NCBI GenBank assembly: GCA_014380545.1
Contig: JACMJP010000305.1
Coordinates: forward strand, 1-15,102
Direction of reading: 5' to 3'
Source of the DNA: Chitinophagales bacterium
Lineage (GTDB): Bacteria > Bacteroidota > Bacteroidia > Chitinophagales > BACL12
DNA length: 15,102 bases
The position numbers and the translations under genes were made by a program. The notes under the pieces are model-generated. The model was not told the DNA's origin and made no database searches. It saw only the letters and a program-made list of their open reading frames with translations. Below are positions 1-7,462 of this stretch, piece after piece; within the stretch, counting starts at the first letter, position 1; each line of letters starts with the position of its first letter.

Positions 1-912
1 GATATCCCCGCATTTCAGAGAAATGTATTAGTTCGTTTTATTATTGCTCCCTTACGGGCTCCAAGGTCAGCAAAAAGTTATAAGAAAATCTGGATGGAAG
101 AAGGCTCTCCGCTTTTAGTCTATTCCGAAAGAGCTGCAAAAAAATTACAAACGGTGTTGGGAGAAAACTTTATTGTGCAGCTAGCAATGCGCTATCAAAA
201 CCCTTCTATTGAAAGGGGCTTAAATATGTTGAGAGAAAATAATGTAGAGAAAATTATTGTAGTTCCTTTGTTTCCACAATATGCTTCCGCATCTAATGGA
301 TCTGCACAGTCGGAGGTGATGCGCATTGTAAGAAAATGGTTTGCAATTCCTGATATTCATTTCATGGGAAGTTTTCACAACAATGGTTTATTTATTAAAG
401 CATTTTCTGAGATCGGAAAAAAATACCAGCCTGAAAATTATGATCATATTTTATTTAGTTTTCACGGTTTACCGGAAAGACAAATTAAAAAGACAGTACC
501 ACAAAATAATTGTTTAACAGAAAATTGTTGTGATTGTATTCATGAAAAAAACCAACTTTGTTATCGTGCACAATGTTTTGATACAGCAAGATTGATTGCA
601 GCACAGTTAGATATTGTGAAAGAAAAATATACAGTTTGTTTTCAGTCAAGGCTTGGCAAAACACCCTGGATAAAACCATATACTACAGATGTAATTAAAA
701 AAATTGCGCAGGAAGGAAAAAAGAAAATACTGGTTTTTTCGCCTGCATTTGTTGCAGATTGCCTTGAGACCATTTATGAAATAGGAGTAGAGTATGATCT
801 TGAATTTAAAAAACTGGGGGGCGAAAAAATTCAATTGGTGGAAAGTTTAAATGATAGTGATGTTTGGATAGAGTGTCTTCGCCAGAGATTGATGTCAGAT
901 GGAAGCATCTGA
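1..912 (+). CDS. hemH: Ferrochelatase, 3' portion (5' end outside window)
   Basis: It inserts Fe2+ into protoporphyrin IX (or coproporphyrin III), a last step of haem synthesis. The frame is open from base 1, with no stop before it, so the gene starts upstream; the ATG at 94 is internal. The first 31 codons include the ferrochelatase-like stretch IIAPLRAPRSAKSYKKIW. 303 residues are visible, against about 320-350 for the family. The catalytic His lies in SFHGLPER (His codon 463-465) and the catalytic Glu in the segment CLETIYEIG (Glu codon 766-768). Between them is an insert with six Cys codons (511, 526, 529, 535, 559, 574), spaced C-x4-CC-x-C-x7-C-x4-C. Insertions of this kind bind an internal [2Fe-2S] cluster in some bacterial ferrochelatases; that is inference here. 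The stop is TGA at 910-912. It is convergent with the receptor gene, leaving only 5 bp between them. Confidence 0.96.
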   Translation, partial: DIPAFQRNVLVRFIIAPLRAPRSAKSYKKIWMEEGSPLLVYSERAAKKLQTVLGENFIVQLAMRYQNPSIERGLNMLRENNVEKIIVVPLFPQYASASNGSAQSEVMRIVRKWFAIPDIHFMGSFHNNGLFIKAFSEIGKKYQPENYDHILFSFHGLPERQIKKTVPQNNCLTENCCDCIHEKNQLCYRAQCFDTARLIAAQLDIVKEKYTVCFQSRLGKTPWIKPYTTDVIKKIAQEGKKKILVFSPAFVADCLETIYEIGVEYDLEFKKLGGEKIQLVESLNDSDVWIECLRQRLMSDGSI

Positions 913-914
913 CA
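893..914. terminator. Perfect 9-bp hairpin at convergent hemH/receptor junction
   Basis: TGTCAGATG (893-901) and CATCTGACA (906-914) are exact reverse complements around the four-base loop GAAG. The hairpin covers the hemH stop codon (910-912) and lies just past the stop of the opposing gene (918-920). No T-run follows it on either strand, so it is not a classical intrinsic terminator. A bidirectional termination or 3'-end-stabilising role is inferred from its position at the ends of two convergent genes. Confidence 0.5.
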
Positions 915-917
915 AAA

Positions 918-3395
918 TCAAAACATCTCATCATTCCCACCGTCATAACCCTCCTGACCGCTTCTTGTTCTTCTGTTATTATCCTGCTGCCCAAATTTGT
1001 AAGTAAGTTTTGCTGTAAATATTTGTGATTCCCGCTTACGGATATTTGTACTATAATAATTTATACCTTCAGAGAATCCACCCCATTGCCTTGTATCAAA
1101 AATATCGCTCATTGAAAGATTTAAGCTGAGTTTATTTTTAAAGAAATCCTGTTTTAATCCAGCATCTGCATAAAATACTGCATCAGATTTTCCCTGCGCA
1201 AAACTCCATGGAGTATTATAACTTACAGTAACCTGGAAAGATGTTGCTTTTGCAAGCTGGAAAAAATTCATCACACGGATATTATAATTAAATAGTGAAT
1301 TCGTTAATCCTGCTTCGAGATTTTGTGCATCCACAAGTGTCTGATTAAAATTAAAACTTCCTGTTGCATTCCACCATTTATAAAACTCACTTCTTAAGAT
1401 CAACTCAATTCCATACTGGCTTTCCGAATTATAATTCTGGAAGGTCATATTTGAAATTCCTGCCGAATCTACAGTAATGTATGGGGAAATTTCATTCAAT
1501 GTTTGTTCATAAAAGAGTGATGCATCAATAGTATGTTTTTCAAAATATTTAGTGAAGCCAATTTCATAACTGTTTTCGTATTCAGGTTCAAGAAAAGGAT
1601 TTCCAAACCGTAAATTATAAGGATCGGAATAATCTGGAAATGGATTTAAGAACCAGCTATTCGGGCGATCAATCCTTCGGCTGTAGCTTGCAGTAAATTC
1701 TGTTTTGTCATTTAACTTATATGCAAGGTGCGCACTTGGAAACAATCCGAAATAATTATTTTCAAATGTTTCGCTGGTTGTAGTTAATTCTGAATTTGTA
1801 TAAGTTTGTTCGGCCCGCAAACCAATTTGATAACCTAATTTCTTAATGCTTGAATTCCAGATAAGATAACCCGCAAACACATCTTCATCATAAATAAATT
1901 GATTACTAATAAGCAGATCGTTTACAAATACATCGGCAATTGTATCAAAACTTTCAGAGTTAATTGTGTTGTCCTTTATTTCTTTTGTGTATTTAAAACC
2001 GGTTTCAAATTTATTTCCGTTCTTAAATGGATGTACATAATCTATCGCTGCAGCCGCATCAGTATTAATTCCTGGTCTTGCAATATTTTGTAAAAATGGT
2101 TCGCCCAATGTCATATCAAGAAGATCAAAATAACTTTCAAAATAATTTGTAAGATCATTCATGTCAGTTCTGTTATAATTTGCATCAAAACTTAAATAAT
2201 GTTTTGCATCCTCATAGATCTTTTTATAATTCATGGCAACATTGTAAGAAAAATTATGGCCACTGCCATCTGCTATCCTTGTGCTGGTTGAGGTGAGCGC
2301 ACTGTCAGCATTTAAAAATGAATAATAAGTTGTATTGAGATTGTTCATTTCACCGCCATGAATCATTCCGCTAAAACCAAGTGTATTTTTTTCATTCAGA
2401 TAAAAATCAATTCCTCCCCTTCCCATATGCATTGCAGAAATATTTTCAGAAGCTGATATAGAGTTGGTATAAAATGTAGTATCGGTTTCAAATGTTTTTC
2501 GGAATGTTTCACCGGATCCTCCCCTGTCATCGTGACGATAAGTATAACTTGAATACACATTCATTTTTGGGTTGCGATAATTTAATGCTATGCCAGCTTC
2601 ATATCCCGGAGTAGTAGAAATACCTGCAGTAATATTTCCATTCATTCCTGATTGTTTATTTTTTTTCATCACGATATTAATAATGCCCGCACCGCCCTCT
2701 GCTTCATATCTTGCTGATGGATTTGTAACCACTTCAACACTTTCAATATTTCCTGCAGGAATTTGTTCCAATATTGCATTTAAACTACTTCCTGAAAAGC
2801 CTGTTGGTTTACCATCTATCCAAATCCGCACACCTGTATTTCCCCTTAAAGAAATATTTCCGTCAATATCAATTGTTACACTCGGAATTGTTTGCAACAC
2901 ATCACTTGCATTGCCGCTGCTTGCAACAATATCCTTTTCTACATTATACACTTTTTTATCAATACTATTCTGAAAATAACTTTGCTCCGCAATGATTTCT
3001 ACTTTTTCTAATTCATTTGTACTTTCTTTTAATTCAATTAATCCAACATTATTAAACGGGGGTTGTGCTGTAACCTGAATTTCTTTTTTTATTTTTTCAT
3101 ATCCAATATATTGTATCTGCAACTGATAATTTCCTGCAGTAATTTCTTTTAAAAAGAATTTTCCTTCAGCGTCAGTTATCGCACCTGAAAGAATTGTTGA
3201 GTCATTTAATTTAGTAATAGAAACAGCAGCAAATTCAACGGGCTTTTTCGTTTTAACGTCAATCACTTTTCCTGTAACAACAGAACCACTCATATTTTGC
3301 TGAACTTGTGCATGGATTGTACAAATAAATAAAAGGGATAGGATAACACTAATACATATTTTCATACTTGCAAATTTCGCATTTTCTGACTGCAT
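918..3395 (-). CDS. TonB-dependent-receptor-like outer-membrane beta-barrel protein
   Basis: The product is an 825-residue outer-membrane protein of the Bacteroidota receptor type. A signal peptide is visible (MKICISVILSLLFICTIHAQ, residues 11-30). A carboxypeptidase-regulatory-like beta-sandwich follows (about 35-122, with GKVIDVKTKKPVEFAAVSI and ITDAEGKF). The plug domain is at about 130-245, with SLRGNTGVRIWIDGKP, IESVEVVTNPSARYEAEG and GAGIINIVMKK. The rest is a long beta-barrel rich in aromatic strands, with RIDRPNSWFLNPFPDYSDP typical of the OMP_b-brl_3 group. The barrel is followed by a short charged tail (RRTRSGQEGYDGGNDEMF). The substrate is not evident and no SusD-like partner is adjacent, so polysaccharide uptake is not supported. 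Start choice is uncertain: the first Met (3395) has an A/T-rich leader, but the second Met (codon 3365-3363) begins a more standard signal peptide. It is divergent from the carboxylase gene across about 120 bp; I saw no TAnnTTTG box there on either strand. Confidence 0.9.
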   Translation of the reverse strand: MQSENAKFASMKICISVILSLLFICTIHAQVQQNMSGSVVTGKVIDVKTKKPVEFAAVSITKLNDSTILSGAITDAEGKFFLKEITAGNYQLQIQYIGYEKIKKEIQVTAQPPFNNVGLIELKESTNELEKVEIIAEQSYFQNSIDKKVYNVEKDIVASSGNASDVLQTIPSVTIDIDGNISLRGNTGVRIWIDGKPTGFSGSSLNAILEQIPAGNIESVEVVTNPSARYEAEGGAGIINIVMKKNKQSGMNGNITAGISTTPGYEAGIALNYRNPKMNVYSSYTYRHDDRGGSGETFRKTFETDTTFYTNSISASENISAMHMGRGGIDFYLNEKNTLGFSGMIHGGEMNNLNTTYYSFLNADSALTSTSTRIADGSGHNFSYNVAMNYKKIYEDAKHYLSFDANYNRTDMNDLTNYFESYFDLLDMTLGEPFLQNIARPGINTDAAAAIDYVHPFKNGNKFETGFKYTKEIKDNTINSESFDTIADVFVNDLLISNQFIYDEDVFAGYLIWNSSIKKLGYQIGLRAEQTYTNSELTTTSETFENNYFGLFPSAHLAYKLNDKTEFTASYSRRIDRPNSWFLNPFPDYSDPYNLRFGNPFLEPEYENSYEIGFTKYFEKHTIDASLFYEQTLNEISPYITVDSAGISNMTFQNYNSESQYGIELILRSEFYKWWNATGSFNFNQTLVDAQNLEAGLTNSLFNYNIRVMNFFQLAKATSFQVTVSYNTPWSFAQGKSDAVFYADAGLKQDFFKNKLSLNLSMSDIFDTRQWGGFSEGINYYSTNIRKRESQIFTAKLTYKFGQQDNNRRTRSGQEGYDGGNDEMF

Positions 3396-3516
3396 TAAAA
3401 AATTTGGGTTGAATGCATTAACAGAATTTAAGTAAACATGTTTAACCGATCATTTATAGCATATCATATCAGGTGTTTTGAAAATGTTTCGTATTTTTCC
3501 GAATTAAAATTTATTT

Positions 3517-5061
3517 GTGGATAAGAAGATACAACGACTTGAAAATAAAAAAGCTGAAGCATTGCTGGGTGGAGGTAATGAACGTATTGAACAGCAACAT
3601 AAGAAAGGTAAACTGACTGCAAGGGAGCGCATCCATTTATTGATTGATGAAGGAACTTTTGAGGAGATAGGTATCCTTAAGGTGCATCGCAATCATGATT
3701 TCGGAATGGAGAAACAACGTTATTATGGCGATGGTGTAATTACAGGTTATGGAAAAATAAATGGCAGATTAGTATATATATATGCGCAGGATTTTACTGT
3801 ATTCGGTGGAAGTTTAAGTGAAACACATGCTGAAAAAATTTGCCGCATCATGGATCTTGCAATGCAAAATGGAGCGCCTGTTATAGGGTTAAATGACAGC
3901 GGTGGTGCAAGAATTCAGGAAGGTGTAAATTCTCTCGGAGGATATGCTGATATTTTTTATCGCAACACAATGGCTAGCGGAGTTATTCCGCAAATTAGTG
4001 CAGTGATGGGTCCTTGTGCTGGTGGTGCTGTTTATTCACCAGCTATTACAGATTTTATTTTAATGGTTGAAAAAACATCTTATATGTTTGTTACCGGGCC
4101 CAATGTTGTGAAAACTGTAACACATGAAGATGTAACAAGTGAAGAACTGGGTGGTGCAATTACGCATGCAAGTAAAAGTGGGGTTGCACACTATGCATGT
4201 GCAAATGGTCTGGATTGTATTGATAAAATAAAAAAACTGTTGAGTTATATTCCGCAAAATTGTGAAGAAGATGCACCTGTATATCACTACAATTTGCAGC
4301 AAGATGAATCAAGAATAAAATTAAATTCAATTATTCCTGAAAATCCGAATCAACCTTATGACATAAGAGACGTAATTCAGGAAGTTGCTGATGAGGATTC
4401 TTTTTTTGAAGTACATCAATTATATGCTGAAAATATTGTTGTGGGTTTCGCAAGAATTGCAGGAAGAAGTATTGGTATTGTCGCAAATCAACCGGCGATA
4501 TTAGCAGGTGTTTTAGATATTGAAGCAAGTAAAAAAGCAGCGAGGTTTGTTCGCTTCTGCGATTGTTTTAATATTCCATTATTGGTGTTTGAAGATGTAC
4601 CCGGATTTTTACCCGGCACTGACCAGGAGTGGCATGGTATCATTGCAAACGGCGCAAAATTATTATTTGCCTTTTGCGAAGCAACTGTACCGAGAATAAC
4701 TGTTATAACAAGAAAAGCTTATGGCGGCGCTTATGATGTGATGAACAGTAAACATATTGGAGCGGATATGAATTTTGCATGGCCATCGGCGGAAATTGCT
4801 GTAATGGGACCAAAAGGCGCTGCAGAAATTATTTTTAAAAAAGAAATTGAAGAGGCTGAAGACAAAGAAAAAAAATTACAGGAAAAAATTGATGAGTACA
4901 CAAATAAATTTGCTGACCCTTATCGTGCTGCTTACCGTGGATTTGTTGATGAAATAATAATTCCTGCAGAAACTAGAATGAAAGTAATTCGTGCTTTGGA
5001 AATGCTGCAAAACAAAGTAGCAAAATTGCCCAAAAAGAAACATGGAAATATTCCGTTGTGA
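3517..5061 (+). CDS. pccB: Acyl-CoA (propionyl-CoA) carboxylase beta / carboxyltransferase subunit
   Basis: The carboxyltransferase subunit of a biotin-dependent acyl-CoA carboxylase moves CO2 from carboxybiotin to an acyl-CoA, most likely propionyl-CoA giving methylmalonyl-CoA. It is 514 residues long, the full family length. It shows the N-terminal hallmark KGKLTARERI (31-40), NDSGGARIQEG (126-136), the oxyanion-hole loop GPCAGGAVYSP (165-175) and GPNVVKTVTHEDVTSEELGGA across 194-214. In the C-terminal half are VPGFLPGTDQEWHGII (361-376) and RKAYGGAYDVM (399-409). Asp407 lies in the loop linked to acyl-chain choice in characterised actinobacterial homologues (from memory). The start is GTG: an in-frame TAA at 3505-3507 leaves no other usual start before the conserved N-terminus. 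The biotin carboxylase/BCCP subunit is not in this window. A methylmalonyl-CoA decarboxylase alpha chain is the alternative name. The M42 peptidase gene follows after 75 bp. Confidence 0.93.
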   Translation: MDKKIQRLENKKAEALLGGGNERIEQQHKKGKLTARERIHLLIDEGTFEEIGILKVHRNHDFGMEKQRYYGDGVITGYGKINGRLVYIYAQDFTVFGGSLSETHAEKICRIMDLAMQNGAPVIGLNDSGGARIQEGVNSLGGYADIFYRNTMASGVIPQISAVMGPCAGGAVYSPAITDFILMVEKTSYMFVTGPNVVKTVTHEDVTSEELGGAITHASKSGVAHYACANGLDCIDKIKKLLSYIPQNCEEDAPVYHYNLQQDESRIKLNSIIPENPNQPYDIRDVIQEVADEDSFFEVHQLYAENIVVGFARIAGRSIGIVANQPAILAGVLDIEASKKAARFVRFCDCFNIPLLVFEDVPGFLPGTDQEWHGIIANGAKLLFAFCEATVPRITVITRKAYGGAYDVMNSKHIGADMNFAWPSAEIAVMGPKGAAEIIFKKEIEEAEDKEKKLQEKIDEYTNKFADPYRAAYRGFVDEIIIPAETRMKVIRALEMLQNKVAKLPKKKHGNIPL

Positions 5062-5136
5062 GATAATGTGCTAATGAAAATTGGGAATATTTAAATGAAT
5101 AAATAATCTTAAATTATAATTTATAAATAAATATAA

Positions 5137-6228
5137 ATGTCAACGAAAATTAAATCAATTGTAGGTAAAAATGAATTGGATTTTTTAGAAAGATATATTA
5201 ATAATCCATCTCCTACAGGTTACGAAGCTGCTGGGCAGAAAATCTGGTTAAAATATATCACACAATATACAGATGATCATTTTGTTGACAATTATGGCAG
5301 TGTTGCGGCAATTATAAATCCGAAAGCAGAATATAAAGTTGTTATTGAAGCACATGCGGATGAAATTGCATGGGCTGTTCATTTTATTAGTGATGAAGGA
5401 TTTATTTATGTTGAACGTATAGGTGGCAGCGACCATTTAATTGCCCCCAGTAAAAAAGTAAATATTCATACTGAAAAAGGAATTATAAAAGCAGTTTTCG
5501 GCTGGCCCGCTATCCATACAAGGAAAAGTGAAAGTGAAGATAAACCCGAAATGAAAAATATTTTTATTGATTGCGGTTGTTCAAATAAAAAAGAGGTTGA
5601 AAAGCTCGGTGTGCAGGTGGGCGATGTAATTACATTTGACGATAATTTTATGCTGCTTAATAATAATTACTATGTGGGTCGGGCATTAGATAATCGTATA
5701 GGCGGATTTATGATAGCACAGGTAGCAAGATTAATAAAAGAAAATAAAAAGAAATTACCTTTTGCACTATATATTGTTAACAGTGTGCAGGAGGAAATCG
5801 GTTTAAGGGGAGCGGAAATGATGGCGCATGCTATCAAACCCCATTGTGCAATTATAACGGATGTATGCCACGACAGTAATACTCCGATGATGAATAAAAA
5901 TATTGAAGGGGATATAAAAGCAGGCAAAGGTCCAACGCTCACAAAAGGTCCGGCTGTGCATAATACATTATTGAAATTAATTATAGATACAGCAAATGAA
6001 AATAAAATTCCATTTCAAAGGGATGTAGTAAACCAAAGAACAGGAACTGACACGGATGCATTCGCATATTCAAATGGTGGTGTCCCTTCAGCGTTAATTT
6101 CTTTACCCCTTCGTTATATGCACACAACAGTTGAATGTGCACACAAAGATGATGTAGAGAATGTTATCAAGCTCATTTATCACTCACTTGGGAAAATAAA
6201 AACGGGGATGAATTTTAAGTATTTGTAA
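5137..6228 (+). CDS. M42 family metallo-aminopeptidase (FrvX/TET-like)
   Basis: A cytosolic dinuclear-metal aminopeptidase of family M42 (glutamyl/deblocking aminopeptidase type), which trims peptides from the N-terminus; members usually form dodecameric tetrahedral particles. It has 363 residues, the usual length, and no signal peptide. All expected ligand and catalytic motifs can be read: His73 and Asp75 in EAHADEI, Asp185 in GRALDNRIGG, Glu219-Glu220 in VQEEIG, Asp242 in ITDV and His329 in RYMHTTVE. SPTGYE near residue 25 is the family's N-terminal signature. The start ATG has a very A/T-rich leader (about 5101-5136) with no purine-rich ribosome site. It lies 75 bp after the carboxylase gene on the same strand, with no terminator-like hairpin seen between them, so co-transcription is possible but functionally unexplained. 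Its end is convergent with the thioredoxin-like gene, 22 bp apart. The exact substrate preference cannot be read from sequence. Confidence 0.94.
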   Translation: MSTKIKSIVGKNELDFLERYINNPSPTGYEAAGQKIWLKYITQYTDDHFVDNYGSVAAIINPKAEYKVVIEAHADEIAWAVHFISDEGFIYVERIGGSDHLIAPSKKVNIHTEKGIIKAVFGWPAIHTRKSESEDKPEMKNIFIDCGCSNKKEVEKLGVQVGDVITFDDNFMLLNNNYYVGRALDNRIGGFMIAQVARLIKENKKKLPFALYIVNSVQEEIGLRGAEMMAHAIKPHCAIITDVCHDSNTPMMNKNIEGDIKAGKGPTLTKGPAVHNTLLKLIIDTANENKIPFQRDVVNQRTGTDTDAFAYSNGGVPSALISLPLRYMHTTVECAHKDDVENVIKLIYHSLGKIKTGMNFKYL

Positions 6229-6250
6229 AATAAAGAAAAGGAAAATTCAG

Positions 6251-7414
6251 TTAATTCATCACCTCAGCTAATTTTTCTTCCAGCATATCGCCTCTTAAAT
6301 TTTCTGCAATAATATTTCCATCTTTATCCAAGAGAAAATTCATTGGTATACCGGTAATATTATATGTTTTTGCAGCAGCAGAATTCCATTTACTTAATTC
6401 ACTTACATGATATTGCCAGCTTAATTCATCTTTTGCTATTGCAGCTATCCAGGCATCTTTATCATTATCAAGTGAAACACTGTAAATAGTAAACCCTTTA
6501 TCTTTATATTTATTATAAGTAGCAACCACATTTGGGTTTTCTTTTCTGCAGGGTCCACACCAGCTTGCCCAAAAATCAAGTAACACATATTGTCCTTTCA
6601 GGTCGCTTAATTTCATTTCTTTTCCATCAGGGTCGGGCAAGTTAATGTCCGGGGCATGTTTGCCAATAAAACTTTTTGCTTTTGTATCCATCATAATTGT
6701 TTCATATTTGGCAACTTTTTTTATGAGCTCTTTTAAATAAGCAGATGATGAATCTGCTGTTGCATTTCTTTTCTTACTTATATCACTAATGTTTTCATAA
6801 TGTGTATCAAAAGATAAACTTTCTAATGCAAGCACTGCATTTGCAATTTCCTTTGTGGTGTCAGCAAATGTTTTTATATAATCAAAATAACCATTTATAT
6901 CAGTATTCATTTTTTGGTTAAACACTCTTGCAAGTGAATCATTCCCTGCCTGCTTATACTGGGAGATCATTCCCTGTGTTTGCATAATATCCGTATTAAT
7001 TGTACGAAGTTTGTCTATATAATTATATAATGCAGTTGTGGAAACTGATCCTATAATTGTCGGATTTTGTTGTATCTGACCTTTATCTGCCTGCAATTTT
7101 ATCTGTTCATCATAAATAGAAAGCAAAACATAAAAATTATTATCACCAACAACCTTTAATCTGCAGATGGTTCTTTCAGGAACATAATTTTTTATTTTGA
7201 ATTTCCCCTGCGCATCACTTCTTGCTGTATCAATTACAACTGTTTTAGGGTTGCCATTAATATTCGGGAAAGAAAATGTTTCAAGGACGATCCGCTGATC
7301 TTCTGCTCCTGTAATTTCACCATCTATAGTAAATGATGCTCCTGATTTCTCTGAGCAGGAAGCGATTATAACTATCGCAAAAATGAATACTGTTATTTTA
7401 TTATATAATCTCAT
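6251..7414 (-). CDS. TlpA-like thioredoxin-fold lipoprotein with DUF4369-type N-domain
   Basis: An envelope-located thiol-disulfide oxidoreductase of 387 residues. The N-terminus is a lipoprotein signal with lipobox IASC, so Cys20 should be lipidated. Residues about 28-115 form a beta-rich domain of the DUF4369 type found ahead of thioredoxin domains in Bacteroidota (FTIDGEITGAEDQRIVLETF). A helical linker follows (about 125-245). The AhpC/TSA-Redoxin domain starts at IGKHAPDINLPDPDGKEMKL (250-269) and carries the active site WASWCGPCRKENP (Cys286, Cys289), with the cis-Pro loop at TGIPMNF (Pro357). The likely role is reduction or repair of exported disulfides, possibly cytochrome maturation as for TlpA/ResA; no cytochrome genes are nearby to confirm this. 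It lies 48 bp downstream of gatB on the same strand, so probably in the same transcript. Its leader is an A-rich run with no Shine-Dalgarno sequence. Confidence 0.92.
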   Translation of the reverse strand: MRLYNKITVFIFAIVIIASCSEKSGASFTIDGEITGAEDQRIVLETFSFPNINGNPKTVVIDTARSDAQGKFKIKNYVPERTICRLKVVGDNNFYVLLSIYDEQIKLQADKGQIQQNPTIIGSVSTTALYNYIDKLRTINTDIMQTQGMISQYKQAGNDSLARVFNQKMNTDINGYFDYIKTFADTTKEIANAVLALESLSFDTHYENISDISKKRNATADSSSAYLKELIKKVAKYETIMMDTKAKSFIGKHAPDINLPDPDGKEMKLSDLKGQYVLLDFWASWCGPCRKENPNVVATYNKYKDKGFTIYSVSLDNDKDAWIAAIAKDELSWQYHVSELSKWNSAAAKTYNITGIPMNFLLDKDGNIIAENLRGDMLEEKLAEVMN

Positions 7415-7462
7415 GAATATTTTTTTATTTAATTTTTTTTTGATTTACAACTCACTTGTTTA

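Noticed and set aside
94..912. ATG at 94 as the hemH start
   Set aside because: The frame stays open to base 1, and the 31 codons before it encode conserved ferrochelatase-like sequence, so the true start is upstream of the window.
2590..2973. 127-codon plus-strand ORF inside the receptor gene
   Set aside because: It is antisense to a clear, full-length receptor coding sequence (plug region) and has no recognisable motif.
918..3395. SusC-type polysaccharide utilisation locus
   Set aside because: No SusD-like lipoprotein, glycoside hydrolase or regulator is adjacent, and the barrel resembles the OMP_b-brl_3 group rather than SusC.
5062..5136. Promoter or terminator between the carboxylase and M42 peptidase genes
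   Set aside because: The 75 bp are almost pure A/T with no TTTG and no stable stem; nothing can be assigned.
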